DNA from: Shimia sp047124445
Lineage (GTDB): Bacteria; Pseudomonadota; Alphaproteobacteria; Rhodobacterales; Rhodobacteraceae
DNA: 64,000 nt
Assembly (NCBI RefSeq): GCF_047124445.1
Contig: NZ_CP138921.1
Span: forward strand, 3,844,001 to 3,908,000
Direction: 5' to 3'
A model generated the notes under the pieces. That model saw nothing but the letters and a program-made list of their open reading frames with translations, searched no databases and was not told the DNA's origin. Shown in pieces: positions 25,152-34,707 of this stretch. Numbering within the stretch: the stretch's first letter is position 1; each line of letters opens with the position of its first letter. The position numbers and the translations under genes are program-made.

Positions 25152-26150
25152 CTATTCTAAACGCTTAGCCCGTTCCGCCACACGCTGAACCGTCGAAACA
25201 GTAGCACCGCCTGCCTGCCGAATCCCAGCCCCGGCGATCTCCGCATTTGACCTTGTTCCAAACCGTGCCCGCGCCCGTGACCCCTTGGTGCCAATCAAGC
25301 CCTTTGCAAACCCGCCGGGACCGGGAATGCTCGGCGGTCCGGCCATCATGAAGTTGCCTGAGATTGAGCGCACGATCAGCGGGGTCGCGATGATCATGCC
25401 ACCTGCGAGGAACATCATCATGAAGAAAGGCACCAGTGCGCCGATGTTGCTCGCACCGGAGGGATCTCCGAGTTCCGTCATTAGCGAGCGCGACATTCCG
25501 ACAACGGTGGAAAACACGCCTGCGATTACGAGGGGGTAGAGCGCGTAGGATACCGTGCTGGACAGCCAGCGGTGGAAATAGTCCTTGCTGACGTCGAACA
25601 GCGAAAGCGCGATCATGATGGGGGCGATGCCGATCATGAACGCCAGCATGATCTTGGCGAAGATCAGGACAAGGCCGCAAAGCGCGCCGATCACGCCGAG
25701 GAGGAAAGCGCCGATCGCGCCGATCAGGGCTCCGGCCATCCAATGCATGTTGTCTCCGGCCGCGTTCAGGTAATCGCCAAATTCTTCGATGAGGTCGTCA
25801 AAGGCCACGGCAAAGTAGGATGCACCTGCACCGCCCCCGCCAAGCCCTGCCACCATGCCGCCTGCGAGCTGGTCGAGCCCATCGATTAGGGCGCTGGCCA
25901 CGGCGTTGAATTGGACCCAGTTCATCGCAAAGATGGAGATGAGCATGAGCTTGAGGGCGAACCAGAACGCGGTCCGCCCATCCATAGATTTGTACTGAAA
26001 CACCATGTTGAGGAAGACGCCGATCACGGCGAGCGTCGAGGCCACGGCGATGACGCCCCCGAGCTGCCCGGCGACGTTGCCAAAAGTGGTTTGGGCCGCG
26101 TCGTCCAGAAAGTTGTCGGTTGTCTCGACCATCCAGGTGACGACGCCCAT
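25152..26150 (-). CDS. virB6: Type IV secretion inner-membrane protein VirB6
   Basis: A 332-residue polytopic protein with at least six membrane segments (around residues 30-50, 65-80, 140-165, 168-185, 200-220 and 235-255), a VirB6/TrbL pattern including WMAGALIGAIGAFLLGVIGA and MLAFMIGIAPIMIALSLFD. It forms part of the inner-membrane pore for substrate transfer. The C-terminal tail is glycine- and arginine-rich. It is the last gene of the virB operon rather than following virB5, an unusual order. Confidence 0.9.
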   Translation of the reverse strand: MGVVTWMVETTDNFLDDAAQTTFGNVAGQLGGVIAVASTLAVIGVFLNMVFQYKSMDGRTAFWFALKLMLISIFAMNWVQFNAVASALIDGLDQLAGGMVAGLGGGGAGASYFAVAFDDLIEEFGDYLNAAGDNMHWMAGALIGAIGAFLLGVIGALCGLVLIFAKIMLAFMIGIAPIMIALSLFDVSKDYFHRWLSSTVSYALYPLVIAGVFSTVVGMSRSLMTELGDPSGASNIGALVPFFMMMFLAGGMIIATPLIVRSISGNFMMAGPPSIPGPGGFAKGLIGTKGSRARARFGTRSNAEIAGAGIRQAGGATVSTVQRVAERAKRLE

Positions 26151-26170
26151 CAGTTCCTCCTCGGTCTGCT

Positions 26171-26347
26171 TTAGGCGCTCGCGCCGGTGCGTCGTTTCAT
26201 GAAGGCCTTCAGAATATGTTCGCCGTCAAAATCCGGCACGACCGAGACCAACTCCCAACCATCCTGACCAAGGGTGGTCAGCTGCGCTTCGATCTTAGGT
26301 GGCTTGGTTTTGGCGGTGTTGATCTGCTCAATCTTGTATTCAAACAT
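26171..26347 (-). CDS. Small DUF4177-like protein in the virB operon
   Basis: A 58-residue protein (MFEYKIEQINTAK..., then LGQDGWELVSVVPDFDGE) with the YKI...LGQDGWELVSV signature of the DUF4177 family. The start at 26347 is chosen because it overlaps the virB11 stop by 8 bp and gives the conserved N-terminus; a longer frame would run into virB11. Function unknown. It separates virB11 from virB6. Confidence 0.75.
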   Translation of the reverse strand: MFEYKIEQINTAKTKPPKIEAQLTTLGQDGWELVSVVPDFDGEHILKAFMKRRTGASA

Positions 26348-27341
26348 GGGCTGTTTCCTTTGAATGGGCCGGATCCACCGGCAGGTAGAATTCGGTGATG
26401 CCGCGCGCGCCTTCATGGCGACCGGCCTGGATGATCACATCAATCGACCGGGTGATGTAGTCGTTCATGTCCTGGTAGGTCATGGGCACATCGGTTTTCA
26501 GGGCGGCGATGGCGAGACGCTGAACCGCCAGCTGAGGCGTTTCAGCGTGCAGCGTGGTGAGAGAGCCACCATGGCCGGTGTTTATGGCCTCAAGGAAGGT
26601 CATGGCCTCCTTGCCGCGTACTTCGCCCAAGACGATGCGGTCCGGCCGCATGCGTAGGGTGGAGGTCAGCAGGACATCAGCGCTGCGCATGGCTTCATCG
26701 CGATCAGACATCAGCGTGACGACATTAGGCTGCGCCGGACGCAACTCGGCGGCTTCTTCGATCGTGATGATGCGCTCGTCGGCGGGCACGAAGGAGAGGA
26801 TTTTTCGTGCCGTGATGGTCTTGCCGGTGGAGGTTCCGCCGGAGACGATCATGTTGAGCTTGTGCGTCACACAGAACTTGATCGCGGCGTCGATGTCGCC
26901 GGTGGCCACGACATCGCGCAGCTCGGCGTTGCGCTTGCGCCTTGCCCCCTCGTTGCTGCGTTCTTTGCCGAAGAGAAAGGACAGTTTGATCTGGTCCAAT
27001 GGAAGGTTGGCGAAGAACCGTAGGGAGATTGCGTGTCCGCCATCAATGGCCGGAGGCTGTACGACTTGCGCGCGGATGGGGCGGTCACGGTAGGTGATGC
27101 TGACCGAGACAATAGGCTTGGTCCGGCTGAGCGTGGTGTTTGCGGCGGACGCAATCTGATTGCCAAGGTCTTTGATTTCATTGGGCGAGAGCTGTCGATC
27201 GACGCGCCGCATGAAGTGATCACCCTGAAACTCGGCCCAAAGCGTGCCGTCAGGGTTGATGCAAAGCTCGATCAGCTTGGGGTCACGCGCCTCGGGGATC
27301 TTGTCCATCGAGCTTTGCAGATAGCTGGCCGCCATGGTCAA
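26340..27341 (-). CDS. virB11: Type IV secretion hexameric ATPase VirB11
   Basis: A 333-residue secretion ATPase that powers pilus assembly and substrate passage. It carries Walker A GGTSTGKT (~residues 166-173), the Asp box (DERIITIEEAAELR), Walker B (LRPDRIVLGEVRG-type segment, here MRPDRIVLGEVRG) and the His box (GHGGSLTTLHAETP), all intact. No signal peptide, as expected for a peripheral protein. It overlaps virB10 by 4 bp and the DUF4177-like gene by 8 bp. Confidence 0.96.
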   Translation of the reverse strand: MTMAASYLQSSMDKIPEARDPKLIELCINPDGTLWAEFQGDHFMRRVDRQLSPNEIKDLGNQIASAANTTLSRTKPIVSVSITYRDRPIRAQVVQPPAIDGGHAISLRFFANLPLDQIKLSFLFGKERSNEGARRKRNAELRDVVATGDIDAAIKFCVTHKLNMIVSGGTSTGKTITARKILSFVPADERIITIEEAAELRPAQPNVVTLMSDRDEAMRSADVLLTSTLRMRPDRIVLGEVRGKEAMTFLEAINTGHGGSLTTLHAETPQLAVQRLAIAALKTDVPMTYQDMNDYITRSIDVIIQAGRHEGARGITEFYLPVDPAHSKETAHV

Positions 27342-28651
27342 AAAATCTCCAGATCGCGGTCGACCATCACGGTGACGCGGGCACCTTGATCGACATAGAT
27401 CACGGGCGAGACGGAGAGATATTCGCCAATCACGCTTTGCGCGCTGTCCTGAAGGTCTTCGCCAATGCCCTCGAGGACATCTGAGGCGATCTCGTCTTCG
27501 GTGTTTTGGGCTGCCACGGCGGGCAAGGCTCCGATCAGAGATATCAGGGCGGCTGACCCAAACCGGGTGCCGAAACGGCTGTCGACGAAACCGGTTGTGC
27601 CGGAGCGGCCCAGTTCATCGCCACCGAAAGCGCTGATTTCAACGGTCTGGTTGCTGGGCAGTATGATCCGGTCCCAGGCGATGGTCACGCGTTGTTGTGC
27701 GATGTCGAGACCAGATTGATAGCGCCCGATCAGGCGAGCCCCGCGCGGGATCAGAATCCGCGAGCCGTCATAGGCGTGGACATCTTCAGACACCATCGCG
27801 CGGACCTGACCTGCAAGCGAGCTGTCGATTGCGGTCTCCAGCACCGCCTGGATCATCGTGCCCTGAACAACCGTATTCGACGGATTCACGATCAACTGGG
27901 CTTGCGTTACCTCAGCAGGTTCAGCGCCGTTGCGGACAAAGTCTGTGTCGCCATCAAGCCGCCGCTGCTGCGCGGCGGTTTCATTGTTGCCGTTGCCCGA
28001 GCCGCCAAAGGCGATGATTGGGCTGGAAATACGCGCTTGCAATTCCTCAAGTTCGGCTTGCCGCCGACGCTCAAGCTCTTGAAGGCGCAGCTCTTCTGCC
28101 GTGGGGCCGGTTGGTGCGGGCGTGCGCGGCGTTTCCAGGCGTGCAAGCTCTAGATCGTTCTGCAGTCGCTGGATTTGTCGGGCGCGTTCTTCCAACTCTT
28201 CGCGCAAGGCGGTTTGCGTCGCAGCGGCCTCGCTGCGCAGGGCCTCGATCTCCGCGCTAAGACCATCTAGCGCTTCTGTGTCGACAGCAGGGGCTTCGGG
28301 CGCAGGTGCGTTGCGCAGGGCTTCAAGCTCGGACCGCATGGCATCCATTTGCGCGCGCAGTTCTTCTGTTTCGCTGTCTGGTTCCGGCTCCGGCGGCGGA
28401 GTTGTGTCAATCGGTGCAGGCGTGGGCTCGAGCGTACCAAACCCTGGTCCCGCTGCTTGGAACTCATCTGGGGATGCGGTTTCCAGGCTATCGGGTTCAG
28501 AGCCGCCAGAAAGCAATAGCAAGAGGCCGCCAAGAGCCGCGATTGCCCCAATGCCCAAGGCAAGGGCGAAAAAAGATGGCCGCACCTTTGAGTTTTGTGA
28601 TTTCCCTTCAAGCGCTTCGAGGCGTTTCTTAAGCTCAACTGTTTCACTCAC
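27338..28651 (-). CDS. virB10: Type IV secretion bridge protein VirB10
   Basis: A 437-residue inner- to outer-membrane bridging protein. It has a short cytoplasmic lead, one membrane helix (~residues 29-47), a proline- and glutamate-rich linker, a coiled-coil stretch (~residues 90-215), and the C-terminal TrbI/VirB10 domain (IPRGARLIGRYQSGLDIAQQ, then RVTIAWDRIILPSNQT). The domain order is complete. It overlaps virB11 by 4 bp and virB9 by 8 bp. Confidence 0.95.
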   Translation of the reverse strand: MSETVELKKRLEALEGKSQNSKVRPSFFALALGIGAIAALGGLLLLLSGGSEPDSLETASPDEFQAAGPGFGTLEPTPAPIDTTPPPEPEPDSETEELRAQMDAMRSELEALRNAPAPEAPAVDTEALDGLSAEIEALRSEAAATQTALREELEERARQIQRLQNDLELARLETPRTPAPTGPTAEELRLQELERRRQAELEELQARISSPIIAFGGSGNGNNETAAQQRRLDGDTDFVRNGAEPAEVTQAQLIVNPSNTVVQGTMIQAVLETAIDSSLAGQVRAMVSEDVHAYDGSRILIPRGARLIGRYQSGLDIAQQRVTIAWDRIILPSNQTVEISAFGGDELGRSGTTGFVDSRFGTRFGSAALISLIGALPAVAAQNTEDEIASDVLEGIGEDLQDSAQSVIGEYLSVSPVIYVDQGARVTVMVDRDLEIF

Positions 28652-29339
28652 CGTGGTTTGCCTCGCTCATCTCTTGGACGCAAATTTCGTCCTCGCCGAG
28701 CCTGAGAACCCATCGATCGCTGACACCTGACACGCGGATCACGCCATCTGGTCGCGCGAGCGCATTCACGCTGCGCTCATTGCCGCCGGACCAGCGAAAG
28801 ATCGCGGGCAGCGGCGCGTTTGCGGCAAAGCGGAAATAGGTGAAGGTGCCGTCGTCCCAAATCTCGCGCGGGATGATCTCGGATCGCGCGCTGACGCCGT
28901 AGGCGTGGTTTGCTGGTTGGTTTGTTGCCACACGCGATTGCCGAGGGGCCGCCTCGGGATAGGTGAATCGAATCACGTAGAAGGTCGGCGAGCTCGCCTC
29001 GCTCACGTTGAAATAATAGCTGCGCCGGTTGGTGTAGACCGTGATGTTTGTATGAGCGCCGCGTGTGACGGGCTTGATCGCGAAGGCCTGGCCACCGGGA
29101 ACGCCGTCCAGAAGGAAGCCTTCGGTATCGCCCGCAATGATCGAGCGGATAGACTCGCCTTGGCCAAACTCGATGCTGGTCACATGGGTCAGGCTGGTGC
29201 GGATGCGGTAGACCTGCCCATCCTGGTAGGAGGCAAGCCGGACGCGGGCATCATAGGGGCCTTGGCGCGGTTGCGTTTCGGCATAGGCGGTGCCTGCAAT
29301 CGGAACAATGAGGGCGAGGATCAGGAACAGGCGACGCAT
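28644..29339 (-). CDS. virB9: Type IV secretion outer-membrane core protein VirB9
   Basis: A 231-residue secreted protein. A signal peptide covers residues ~1-20 (FLILALIVPIAGTAYA). The N-terminal VirB9 domain is followed by the conserved C-terminal segment with DGTFTYFRFAANAPLPAIF and GVIRVSGVSDRWVLRLGEDE. With VirB10 and a VirB7 lipoprotein it builds the outer-membrane core ring. The N-terminal PRQGPYDARVRLASY-type stretch matches the family. Confidence 0.93.
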   Translation of the reverse strand: MRRLFLILALIVPIAGTAYAETQPRQGPYDARVRLASYQDGQVYRIRTSLTHVTSIEFGQGESIRSIIAGDTEGFLLDGVPGGQAFAIKPVTRGAHTNITVYTNRRSYYFNVSEASSPTFYVIRFTYPEAAPRQSRVATNQPANHAYGVSARSEIIPREIWDDGTFTYFRFAANAPLPAIFRWSGGNERSVNALARPDGVIRVSGVSDRWVLRLGEDEICVQEMSEANHGE

Positions 29340-29342
29340 GGT

Positions 29343-29993
29343 TTACTCCAGACGATCCGAGCGGATCGCGTATTCGGTGACGGTGAAGCCGAAAGGGTTC
29401 TGCCAGACATCATCGATCGACCGGCTATTCTCGGGCAGAAACTCAAACATCAGCGTAGCGGTGAAGAGCCCGTTTTGAGAGCCGCGCGGGGAATTTAGCC
29501 GCTTGCGCAGGCGCACCTGGGCACGGTTGGCGCTGATGTGCGTGATCGACAAAACCTCGACATCAAGCCGCGCATCTGTGCCGTAGCTGTCCGGCGGATA
29601 GGCTTCGTGGCCGCTGGTCCAAAGCGCACGCAGTCCCGCGGCGGCCGCGCCGTCCGACTGCTCCAGGACCCGCCGCACCCGCACATCATTGTCGAGCTGA
29701 TTGTACGTCTCTCGATCAATGACATAGCGGTAGACCTGTGCTTCGATGATAGCGGGGCGTTCCGTGAGTGAGACCGCTTCAACCACGGCATTGGGGAGGG
29801 CCATGCCGGTTTCGCTATCAAAGGGCACGATCATGGGCGGCGGGTCCACGTCGAACAGGGCCACCAGGGCAGCGGCAAGGCAACCTGCCATGCCAAACGC
29901 CATGCCTGTTAGCCCCAGTTTCTGCCACATCAGCTCGCGTCGTCGTGCGCCGTAGACGAGCTCTTCTTCGATGATTTCTGCCTCACTGCTCAT
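29343..29993 (-). CDS. virB8: Type IV secretion assembly protein VirB8
   Basis: A 216-residue bitopic inner-membrane protein. The start at 29993 (MSSEAEIIEEELVYG) is chosen over a long upstream extension because that extension would overlap virB5 in another frame. A membrane helix covers ~residues 29-48 and the periplasmic domain has the VirB8 pattern (ETYNQLDNDVRVRRVLEQSD, then SITHISANRAQVRLRKRLNS). It nucleates assembly of the channel. It sits 3 bp from virB9. Confidence 0.93.
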   Translation of the reverse strand: MSSEAEIIEEELVYGARRRELMWQKLGLTGMAFGMAGCLAAALVALFDVDPPPMIVPFDSETGMALPNAVVEAVSLTERPAIIEAQVYRYVIDRETYNQLDNDVRVRRVLEQSDGAAAAGLRALWTSGHEAYPPDSYGTDARLDVEVLSITHISANRAQVRLRKRLNSPRGSQNGLFTATLMFEFLPENSRSIDDVWQNPFGFTVTEYAIRSDRLE

Positions 29994-29997
29994 CGGG

Positions 29998-30777
29998 TCA
30001 ATCCGCGCGCAGGTCGGGCAAGGTGAAGTCCATATATCGGCGCTCTTCGGCCAGCGTCGCGGCATCCACCACGCCGAACTGGCCCGCACCGACAGTCTGA
30101 ATAGCTTCAAGCTCCCACATGCGCGTCATGGCAATTGCCAACTCGGCCGTAACGCGTGTGTTGTGGTCCACGGCTTCTTTGAGCGTTTCCATATCGGGGA
30201 TCAGTGAGACCAGCTGCTCGACCCGTTCGAGGGACTGTGCAGCCTCTTCGTAGCTGTTCTCAGCCGCCGCTGACATGACCGCCCCAGTGCTCGCCTGGCT
30301 GGCAATACGCTCCGCCCCCGGATTGCCACTGCTGGCCATGTCGGACAGGCTGTCTTGGTCAAAGCCTGCATCCTCCAGCGCTTGAGTCATGCGCCCTTCC
30401 ATTTGAGGGGCGGCATTGCCGATGAGGCCACTGAAATCGCCGCTCTGGATTTGCCTGATGGTGCCCAGAAGGTCGTCGAATTCCTGATCGAGAAGCCCGT
30501 CGAGATCACCACCCATGGCCATTTCAATGATATCCGTCGCGCCGGTCAGGGCCGCATAGGTCTCGTTGAGCGTGTCGAGTTGCTGCTGCACCAGGTCGAG
30601 CTGTTCGAGAAGCGTGTCGAGCTGGTCGGTCTGGATCCCGAAATCCTCCAGCATCTGCTGCAGCTGGCGAATTTCCTGCGCGATGTTGCGTGTGTCGACC
30701 GTTGGCACGCCTTGAGCAGTTGCAGGAGACGCAACCAACAATGCGCAGGTGGCTACGGCAGAAAGAAAGCGGATCAT
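29998..30777 (-). CDS. virB5: VirB5-like minor pilin / T-pilus tip protein
   Basis: A 259-residue periplasmic protein with a clear signal peptide (residues 1-21, ending SPATAQG). The mature part is helical and coiled-coil rich (EIRQLQQMLEDFGIQTDQL), with the VirB5/TrbJ-type ALTGATDIIEM segment and a C-terminal helix carrying TRVTAELAIAMTRMWELEA. Overlaps the transglycosylase gene by 4 bp. The assignment rests on position and build rather than on a strong motif. Confidence 0.82.
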   Translation of the reverse strand: MIRFLSAVATCALLVASPATAQGVPTVDTRNIAQEIRQLQQMLEDFGIQTDQLDTLLEQLDLVQQQLDTLNETYAALTGATDIIEMAMGGDLDGLLDQEFDDLLGTIRQIQSGDFSGLIGNAAPQMEGRMTQALEDAGFDQDSLSDMASSGNPGAERIASQASTGAVMSAAAENSYEEAAQSLERVEQLVSLIPDMETLKEAVDHNTRVTAELAIAMTRMWELEAIQTVGAGQFGVVDAATLAEERRYMDFTLPDLRAD

Positions 30778-31922
30778 TGGAGGGCCTCCAGATCGAATTG
30801 CATGAAGTCTTGTTCGCGCGCCTGCGCGGCTGCCATGGCCAGCGCTTCGGCGCTGAGCGGACGGGTATGGGTGGCCTTGAGGCGCGCGCGGATCGCGATC
30901 AGGCGAGCGAGCTCGGCCCGAGCGTAGGTGTTGAGCGACATGGCCGCGTGAATGTCGTCGGTTTCGCCAATGCGGGTGATGATGTCCTGCACCCGAAGCG
31001 CGGCCGCTTGCACGGAGACTAAGGAGTAATCGCCATAGACCCCTGCGCCGAAAGAGGTGAGGCTCATCGTGGAGTTGGCAAGCAAGACAGGATCAATGGT
31101 TTCGAGCGCATCGACGCCGCCGACGCGGGCAAGGTAGAAATTGTAGCGCTCGGGGATCACCTGAACGTAGTGCTGGGTTTCGGCAAAAGGTGGCACGCCG
31201 CCGTGGTGCTGCACATTGCCGGGACCTGCATTGTAGGCGGCCAGCCCGTGAATGATGTTGCCATCAAACATGGCCAGCATCTGCGCCAGATAGCGCGCGC
31301 CGCCCGTGACCTGGATATAGGGATTTTCATAATAGGCGGGATAAATCCCGAGATCCTGCGCCGTGCCTGGCATGATCTGGGTCAGGCCAAATGCACCGAC
31401 AGGGGAGCGCGCGCCGATGGTGAAGCGGCTTTCTTGCCAGATTAGCGCTTGCAACAGACAGCGCCATTGCTTGGGCGACAGACCGGCAGCGCGCACGCCG
31501 GACATATGGTGCGTTTCTTGGGCGGCACGAATGATCAGCTGTTCAATCGAACCGGAGGCATCGCCGAACATCTGGGCTGCGCCGGGGTTCGGATCGACCG
31601 AACCATAGAGCGTGCCTGCGGCGCTTTCAGGTATTGAACCAGCTTCTAGGCTTGCGACCAGTGCGCCTGAGTTCCCGCTGGCCAACGTCGTGGCATCAAG
31701 GATGTCTTCCAGCGCTTGGAGTTGTTCCTGCTCGAGCTCTTCAAGCTCTTCCTCTTTGGTCAAACGATCCCGCTGCAGTGCCAGATCTTGTTCGCCCTGC
31801 TGCAACACGCGCTCGCGCTGAAAGAACATACCCGCATCAAAGGTGGGCACACCTTGGGCAAAGGCCATTGGCGCGTTGAGCCACACCAAACCCGCAAGGA
31901 TATGCGGGCGGAGGCTATTCAT
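30774..31922 (-). CDS. Lytic transglycosylase (VirB1-like), second of two in the operon
   Basis: A 382-residue secreted lytic transglycosylase that would open peptidoglycan for the channel. The start at 31922 gives a signal peptide (HILAGLVWLNAPMAFAQG). After a coiled-coil stretch (residues ~40-75) comes the SLT domain, with the catalytic glutamate in LIWQESRFTIGARSPVGAFG, then GLTQIMPGTAQDLGI and GLAAYNAGPGNVQ. It begins 8 bp inside the lipoprotein gene. A second transglycosylase gene (34998-35711) lies at the head of the operon. Confidence 0.9.
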   Translation of the reverse strand: MNSLRPHILAGLVWLNAPMAFAQGVPTFDAGMFFQRERVLQQGEQDLALQRDRLTKEEELEELEQEQLQALEDILDATTLASGNSGALVASLEAGSIPESAAGTLYGSVDPNPGAAQMFGDASGSIEQLIIRAAQETHHMSGVRAAGLSPKQWRCLLQALIWQESRFTIGARSPVGAFGLTQIMPGTAQDLGIYPAYYENPYIQVTGGARYLAQMLAMFDGNIIHGLAAYNAGPGNVQHHGGVPPFAETQHYVQVIPERYNFYLARVGGVDALETIDPVLLANSTMSLTSFGAGVYGDYSLVSVQAAALRVQDIITRIGETDDIHAAMSLNTYARAELARLIAIRARLKATHTRPLSAEALAMAAAQAREQDFMQFDLEALQ

Positions 31923-32073
31923 GCAGCGAACCAATCGGCCCGAGCAACTCGAAATTGCAGTTACTGCGGCTGACCTCGGCAAAGGAGTTGAAGCATTCAG
32001 CTTCTGACGGCCGGTATTCCGCGCAGGCTGTCAGGGTCAAAAGGGTGAGGGTTAGAACGCACAGTCTACGCAT
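31915..32073 (-). CDS. Small lipoprotein (VirB7-like)
   Basis: A 52-residue protein with a hydrophobic leader and lipobox LTLTACAEY (cleavage before Cys at residue 16), so it should be an outer-membrane lipoprotein. Its place just after virB4, in an operon with virB9 and virB10, and its size fit VirB7, the lipoprotein of the core complex; the mature part (~36 residues) has two further cysteines and no clear family match. It overlaps both neighbours by 8 bp. Confidence 0.72.
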   Translation of the reverse strand: MRRLCVLTLTLLTLTACAEYRPSEAECFNSFAEVSRSNCNFELLGPIGSLHE

Positions 32074-34432
32074 CAATCTGTCTCCAAAAATCGGGGTTTT
32101 GGCGGTAATCCGCGCCGACCAGCGCTTCGCCTTTTTCCATGCCGCCAAGGATCGTGAGGTAGGGGCCAAGGGCGCTGAGATCGGCATCGATCACCACCGA
32201 GCCTTGATCGTCGCGCACCAGCGCCAAACGGGAGTTGCTGCCGGTGCCGAGCAGAACGCTGAGCTCTTTTTCAGTGAGGCCCAGCATGGTGTAGTCGCTG
32301 GCCGAAGCGCGGATGTTGGGAAGCAGAAGCTGCGTCGGAACGGCCTCGATAATCGTTTTTCCGGTTCGTGTTTTCTCAAGCTGGCTTGCGTATTGGGTCA
32401 TCATCACGACAACCGCGTTTTGTTTGCGCGCGGTTACAAGCCAGTTGCTGAGCCGGTCTGCGAAATACGGGTTGTCGAGCGCCTTCCAAGCCTCATCGAT
32501 GATGATCAGCGTCGGTTTGCGATCCTCGATCACGCGTTCGACCCGCCGAAACAGGTAGGACAGAACCGCCATGCGTTCCTTCTCACTTTCGCTGTCGAGA
32601 ATGCCGGTCAGGTCGAACCCCACGACATCACCGTCGAGCGAGAAGGTATCCTCGGAGCTTTGCCCAAAAATCCAACCGTAGCGGCCATCTGCGGTCCATT
32701 CCTGGATCCGTTCGAACAGATCCCCTTCATCTGCCCCCGCCACAAATAGCGAGGCCAGATCCTGCCAGTTGCGCAGGGCGGCATCGCTCGCCCCGGCGTT
32801 CTGGCGCACCACCTCTTGAATGCGATTAATCTGAACAGGGCTCAGGGGCTTGTCGGCACGATGCAGTAGCGTGGCCAGCCAATCAGAAAGCCAGGCTTGC
32901 CCGCGCCCGTCGATCTCGGTGCGCAGCGGGTTGAGACCTGTGGCTTGACCCGCCTTGATGGCGCTGTAACGCCCGCCATTGGCCCGCACCGCCATTTCCA
33001 TGCCCGCGCGATAGTCAAACACGAATACGCGCGCGTCGCAGCGACGAGCTTGGGTCATGAGGAAGGCCGACAAAACCGATTTGCCCGAGCCAGGGCGGCC
33101 AAGGATCAAAGTATGACCACCGGTCGGTTCTTTGTCCGGCTGACCCGTCTCATGGTAGTTGAATAGGAAGCCTGAGCGTTCAGGTGTCGGGAAGAGTGTA
33201 ATCGGCTTACCCCAAGGCACTTGGTGACCAGGTTTGCCCAGTTGACCGCGATGAAGCGCTGCGAGGTCGGCAAAGTTGGTGTTGGTGATGGCGGCCTTGC
33301 GGCTGCGCATCTGTCCGTTGCCCGGATGCTGCGCGAAATAATGGGTTCGGGCGGCAAAGCTCTCGTTCACCATATTGACGCCTTCACTGGCAGCTATATT
33401 GCGCACCTCGGCGGCGATTGCTTCCAGCTTTTCCTCGGTCTCGGCGAAGACCGTGACCGTCATGTGATGATCACCAAAGCTGAGCCGCTTGGATTCAAGA
33501 TCGTCCAACGCGTCGACCAGTTCTTCAGCAAGGGAAAGCGCGCCGTCATCGCTGGCCTTCATCAGACGCTGTTGGCGCTTGATCCGGCTGGCCATGATGT
33601 TGCTGTTGATAGGTGTGAAGGAATGCGTGACCACCATGTCGACGGGCAGGTTCAGCTCATCGAACATGGTGCAGCTGGTTTTGGCCGGGTAGGTCTTGAT
33701 CGCAAAACTGGTGCCAAACCGCTTACCTGCCGTCCCATCGTCGAGCGTAAAGCCTCGCCCCTGAAACGTGACGCGGGTGTTGGCTACATCTTCGGCAATG
33801 ACGCCAAATCGCGATTTTGCGAAGAGCGAACGCTCTTGGCCAATATTGAGCGCCCCGAGGAACCCGAGTAGCTCGCCGCTTTCAGCGCCCAGCAGGCGCG
33901 GGTTCATCTCAGCAAATGACGACAGTAAAAACCCGACGACCTCCTCGAGCTTGCGCAGCTGCTTAGCGGTCTGGTCTTTCAGCTGTGAGATTGAGTCTGT
34001 GCGTTTCAGACGCAGCCGCGCACCGAGGGGAGGACGTTTCAGAACTGTCAGCGTGAGCGTCTTGTCCCGCAGACCTGCCCGCGCCATGGCCGATTGCCAA
34101 CGGCTGTCCAGGGCTTGGGCAAACCCCTCATTGGGCACTGGTGGCAAGCCGGTTTCGATCGCTTTTGAAACCTTGTGAACGTAGAAGCTGTACTCCGGCC
34201 CTATCTGCGCGATGATCGCCGCGAAGAGCGCGCGGACCTTCTCCAAATGCGCGTCATCGCTTGTCATGCTGTTGACGCCATCAAGGCGGATGCACTGGAA
34301 CAGCGCATTGCCGCGTGTGCGGATCGTTACATCATTCACGAGGCTGACATAGGGCAGCATGCTGGCCATCGGGCGCTCTTTGCGCGCCCAGTCTGGCAGC
34401 GTTGCAAGATCATCTGAGGGGTCATGGAGCAT
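32066..34432 (-). CDS. virB4: Type IV secretion ATPase VirB4
   Basis: A 788-residue ATPase that energises pilus biogenesis and transfer. The CagE/TrbE/VirB4 N-terminal domain covers ~residues 1-420. The P-loop domain has Walker A GRPGSGKS near residue 443-450, Walker B KPTLIIIDEAWKAL near 640 and the family's conserved VMMTQYASQLEKTRTGKTII strand. The start overlaps the end of virB3 by 11 bp. Confidence 0.96.
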   Translation of the reverse strand: MLHDPSDDLATLPDWARKERPMASMLPYVSLVNDVTIRTRGNALFQCIRLDGVNSMTSDDAHLEKVRALFAAIIAQIGPEYSFYVHKVSKAIETGLPPVPNEGFAQALDSRWQSAMARAGLRDKTLTLTVLKRPPLGARLRLKRTDSISQLKDQTAKQLRKLEEVVGFLLSSFAEMNPRLLGAESGELLGFLGALNIGQERSLFAKSRFGVIAEDVANTRVTFQGRGFTLDDGTAGKRFGTSFAIKTYPAKTSCTMFDELNLPVDMVVTHSFTPINSNIMASRIKRQQRLMKASDDGALSLAEELVDALDDLESKRLSFGDHHMTVTVFAETEEKLEAIAAEVRNIAASEGVNMVNESFAARTHYFAQHPGNGQMRSRKAAITNTNFADLAALHRGQLGKPGHQVPWGKPITLFPTPERSGFLFNYHETGQPDKEPTGGHTLILGRPGSGKSVLSAFLMTQARRCDARVFVFDYRAGMEMAVRANGGRYSAIKAGQATGLNPLRTEIDGRGQAWLSDWLATLLHRADKPLSPVQINRIQEVVRQNAGASDAALRNWQDLASLFVAGADEGDLFERIQEWTADGRYGWIFGQSSEDTFSLDGDVVGFDLTGILDSESEKERMAVLSYLFRRVERVIEDRKPTLIIIDEAWKALDNPYFADRLSNWLVTARKQNAVVVMMTQYASQLEKTRTGKTIIEAVPTQLLLPNIRASASDYTMLGLTEKELSVLLGTGSNSRLALVRDDQGSVVIDADLSALGPYLTILGGMEKGEALVGADYRQNPDFWRQIDA

Positions 34433-34700
34433 AGCTGTCCCCCGAATGGATCTTGCGATTTGGCGTCGGCGGCGTTTCCTGCAGGGCGGTGACCATCACC
34501 TCAAGAAAGGCCGGATCCCAATCTGCCGCTTTCCACAGCGCGGGATAGGCCAGAGCTGCGATGATGATCACCGGCCAGCTCTGAACCCAAAGAAACAGCA
34601 ACACAAACCCGAAGAGCCACACCATAGCATACATGATCGGCAAGCCGATGAGCTTAGGCGGCCGGATTAGGCCCAGGAAGAGGCGGGTTTGCGTTGCCAT
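34422..34700 (-). CDS. virB3: Type IV secretion protein VirB3
   Basis: A 92-residue membrane protein: a short cytoplasmic N-terminus (FLGLIRPPKLIGLP, the family signature) and a pair of closely spaced membrane segments spanning ~residues 20-53. It partners VirB4 at the inner membrane. It sits 7 bp from virB2 and overlaps virB4 by 11 bp. Confidence 0.93.
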   Translation of the reverse strand: MATQTRLFLGLIRPPKLIGLPIMYAMVWLFGFVLLFLWVQSWPVIIIAALAYPALWKAADWDPAFLEVMVTALQETPPTPNRKIHSGDSYAP

Positions 34701-34707
34701 GCCGGAT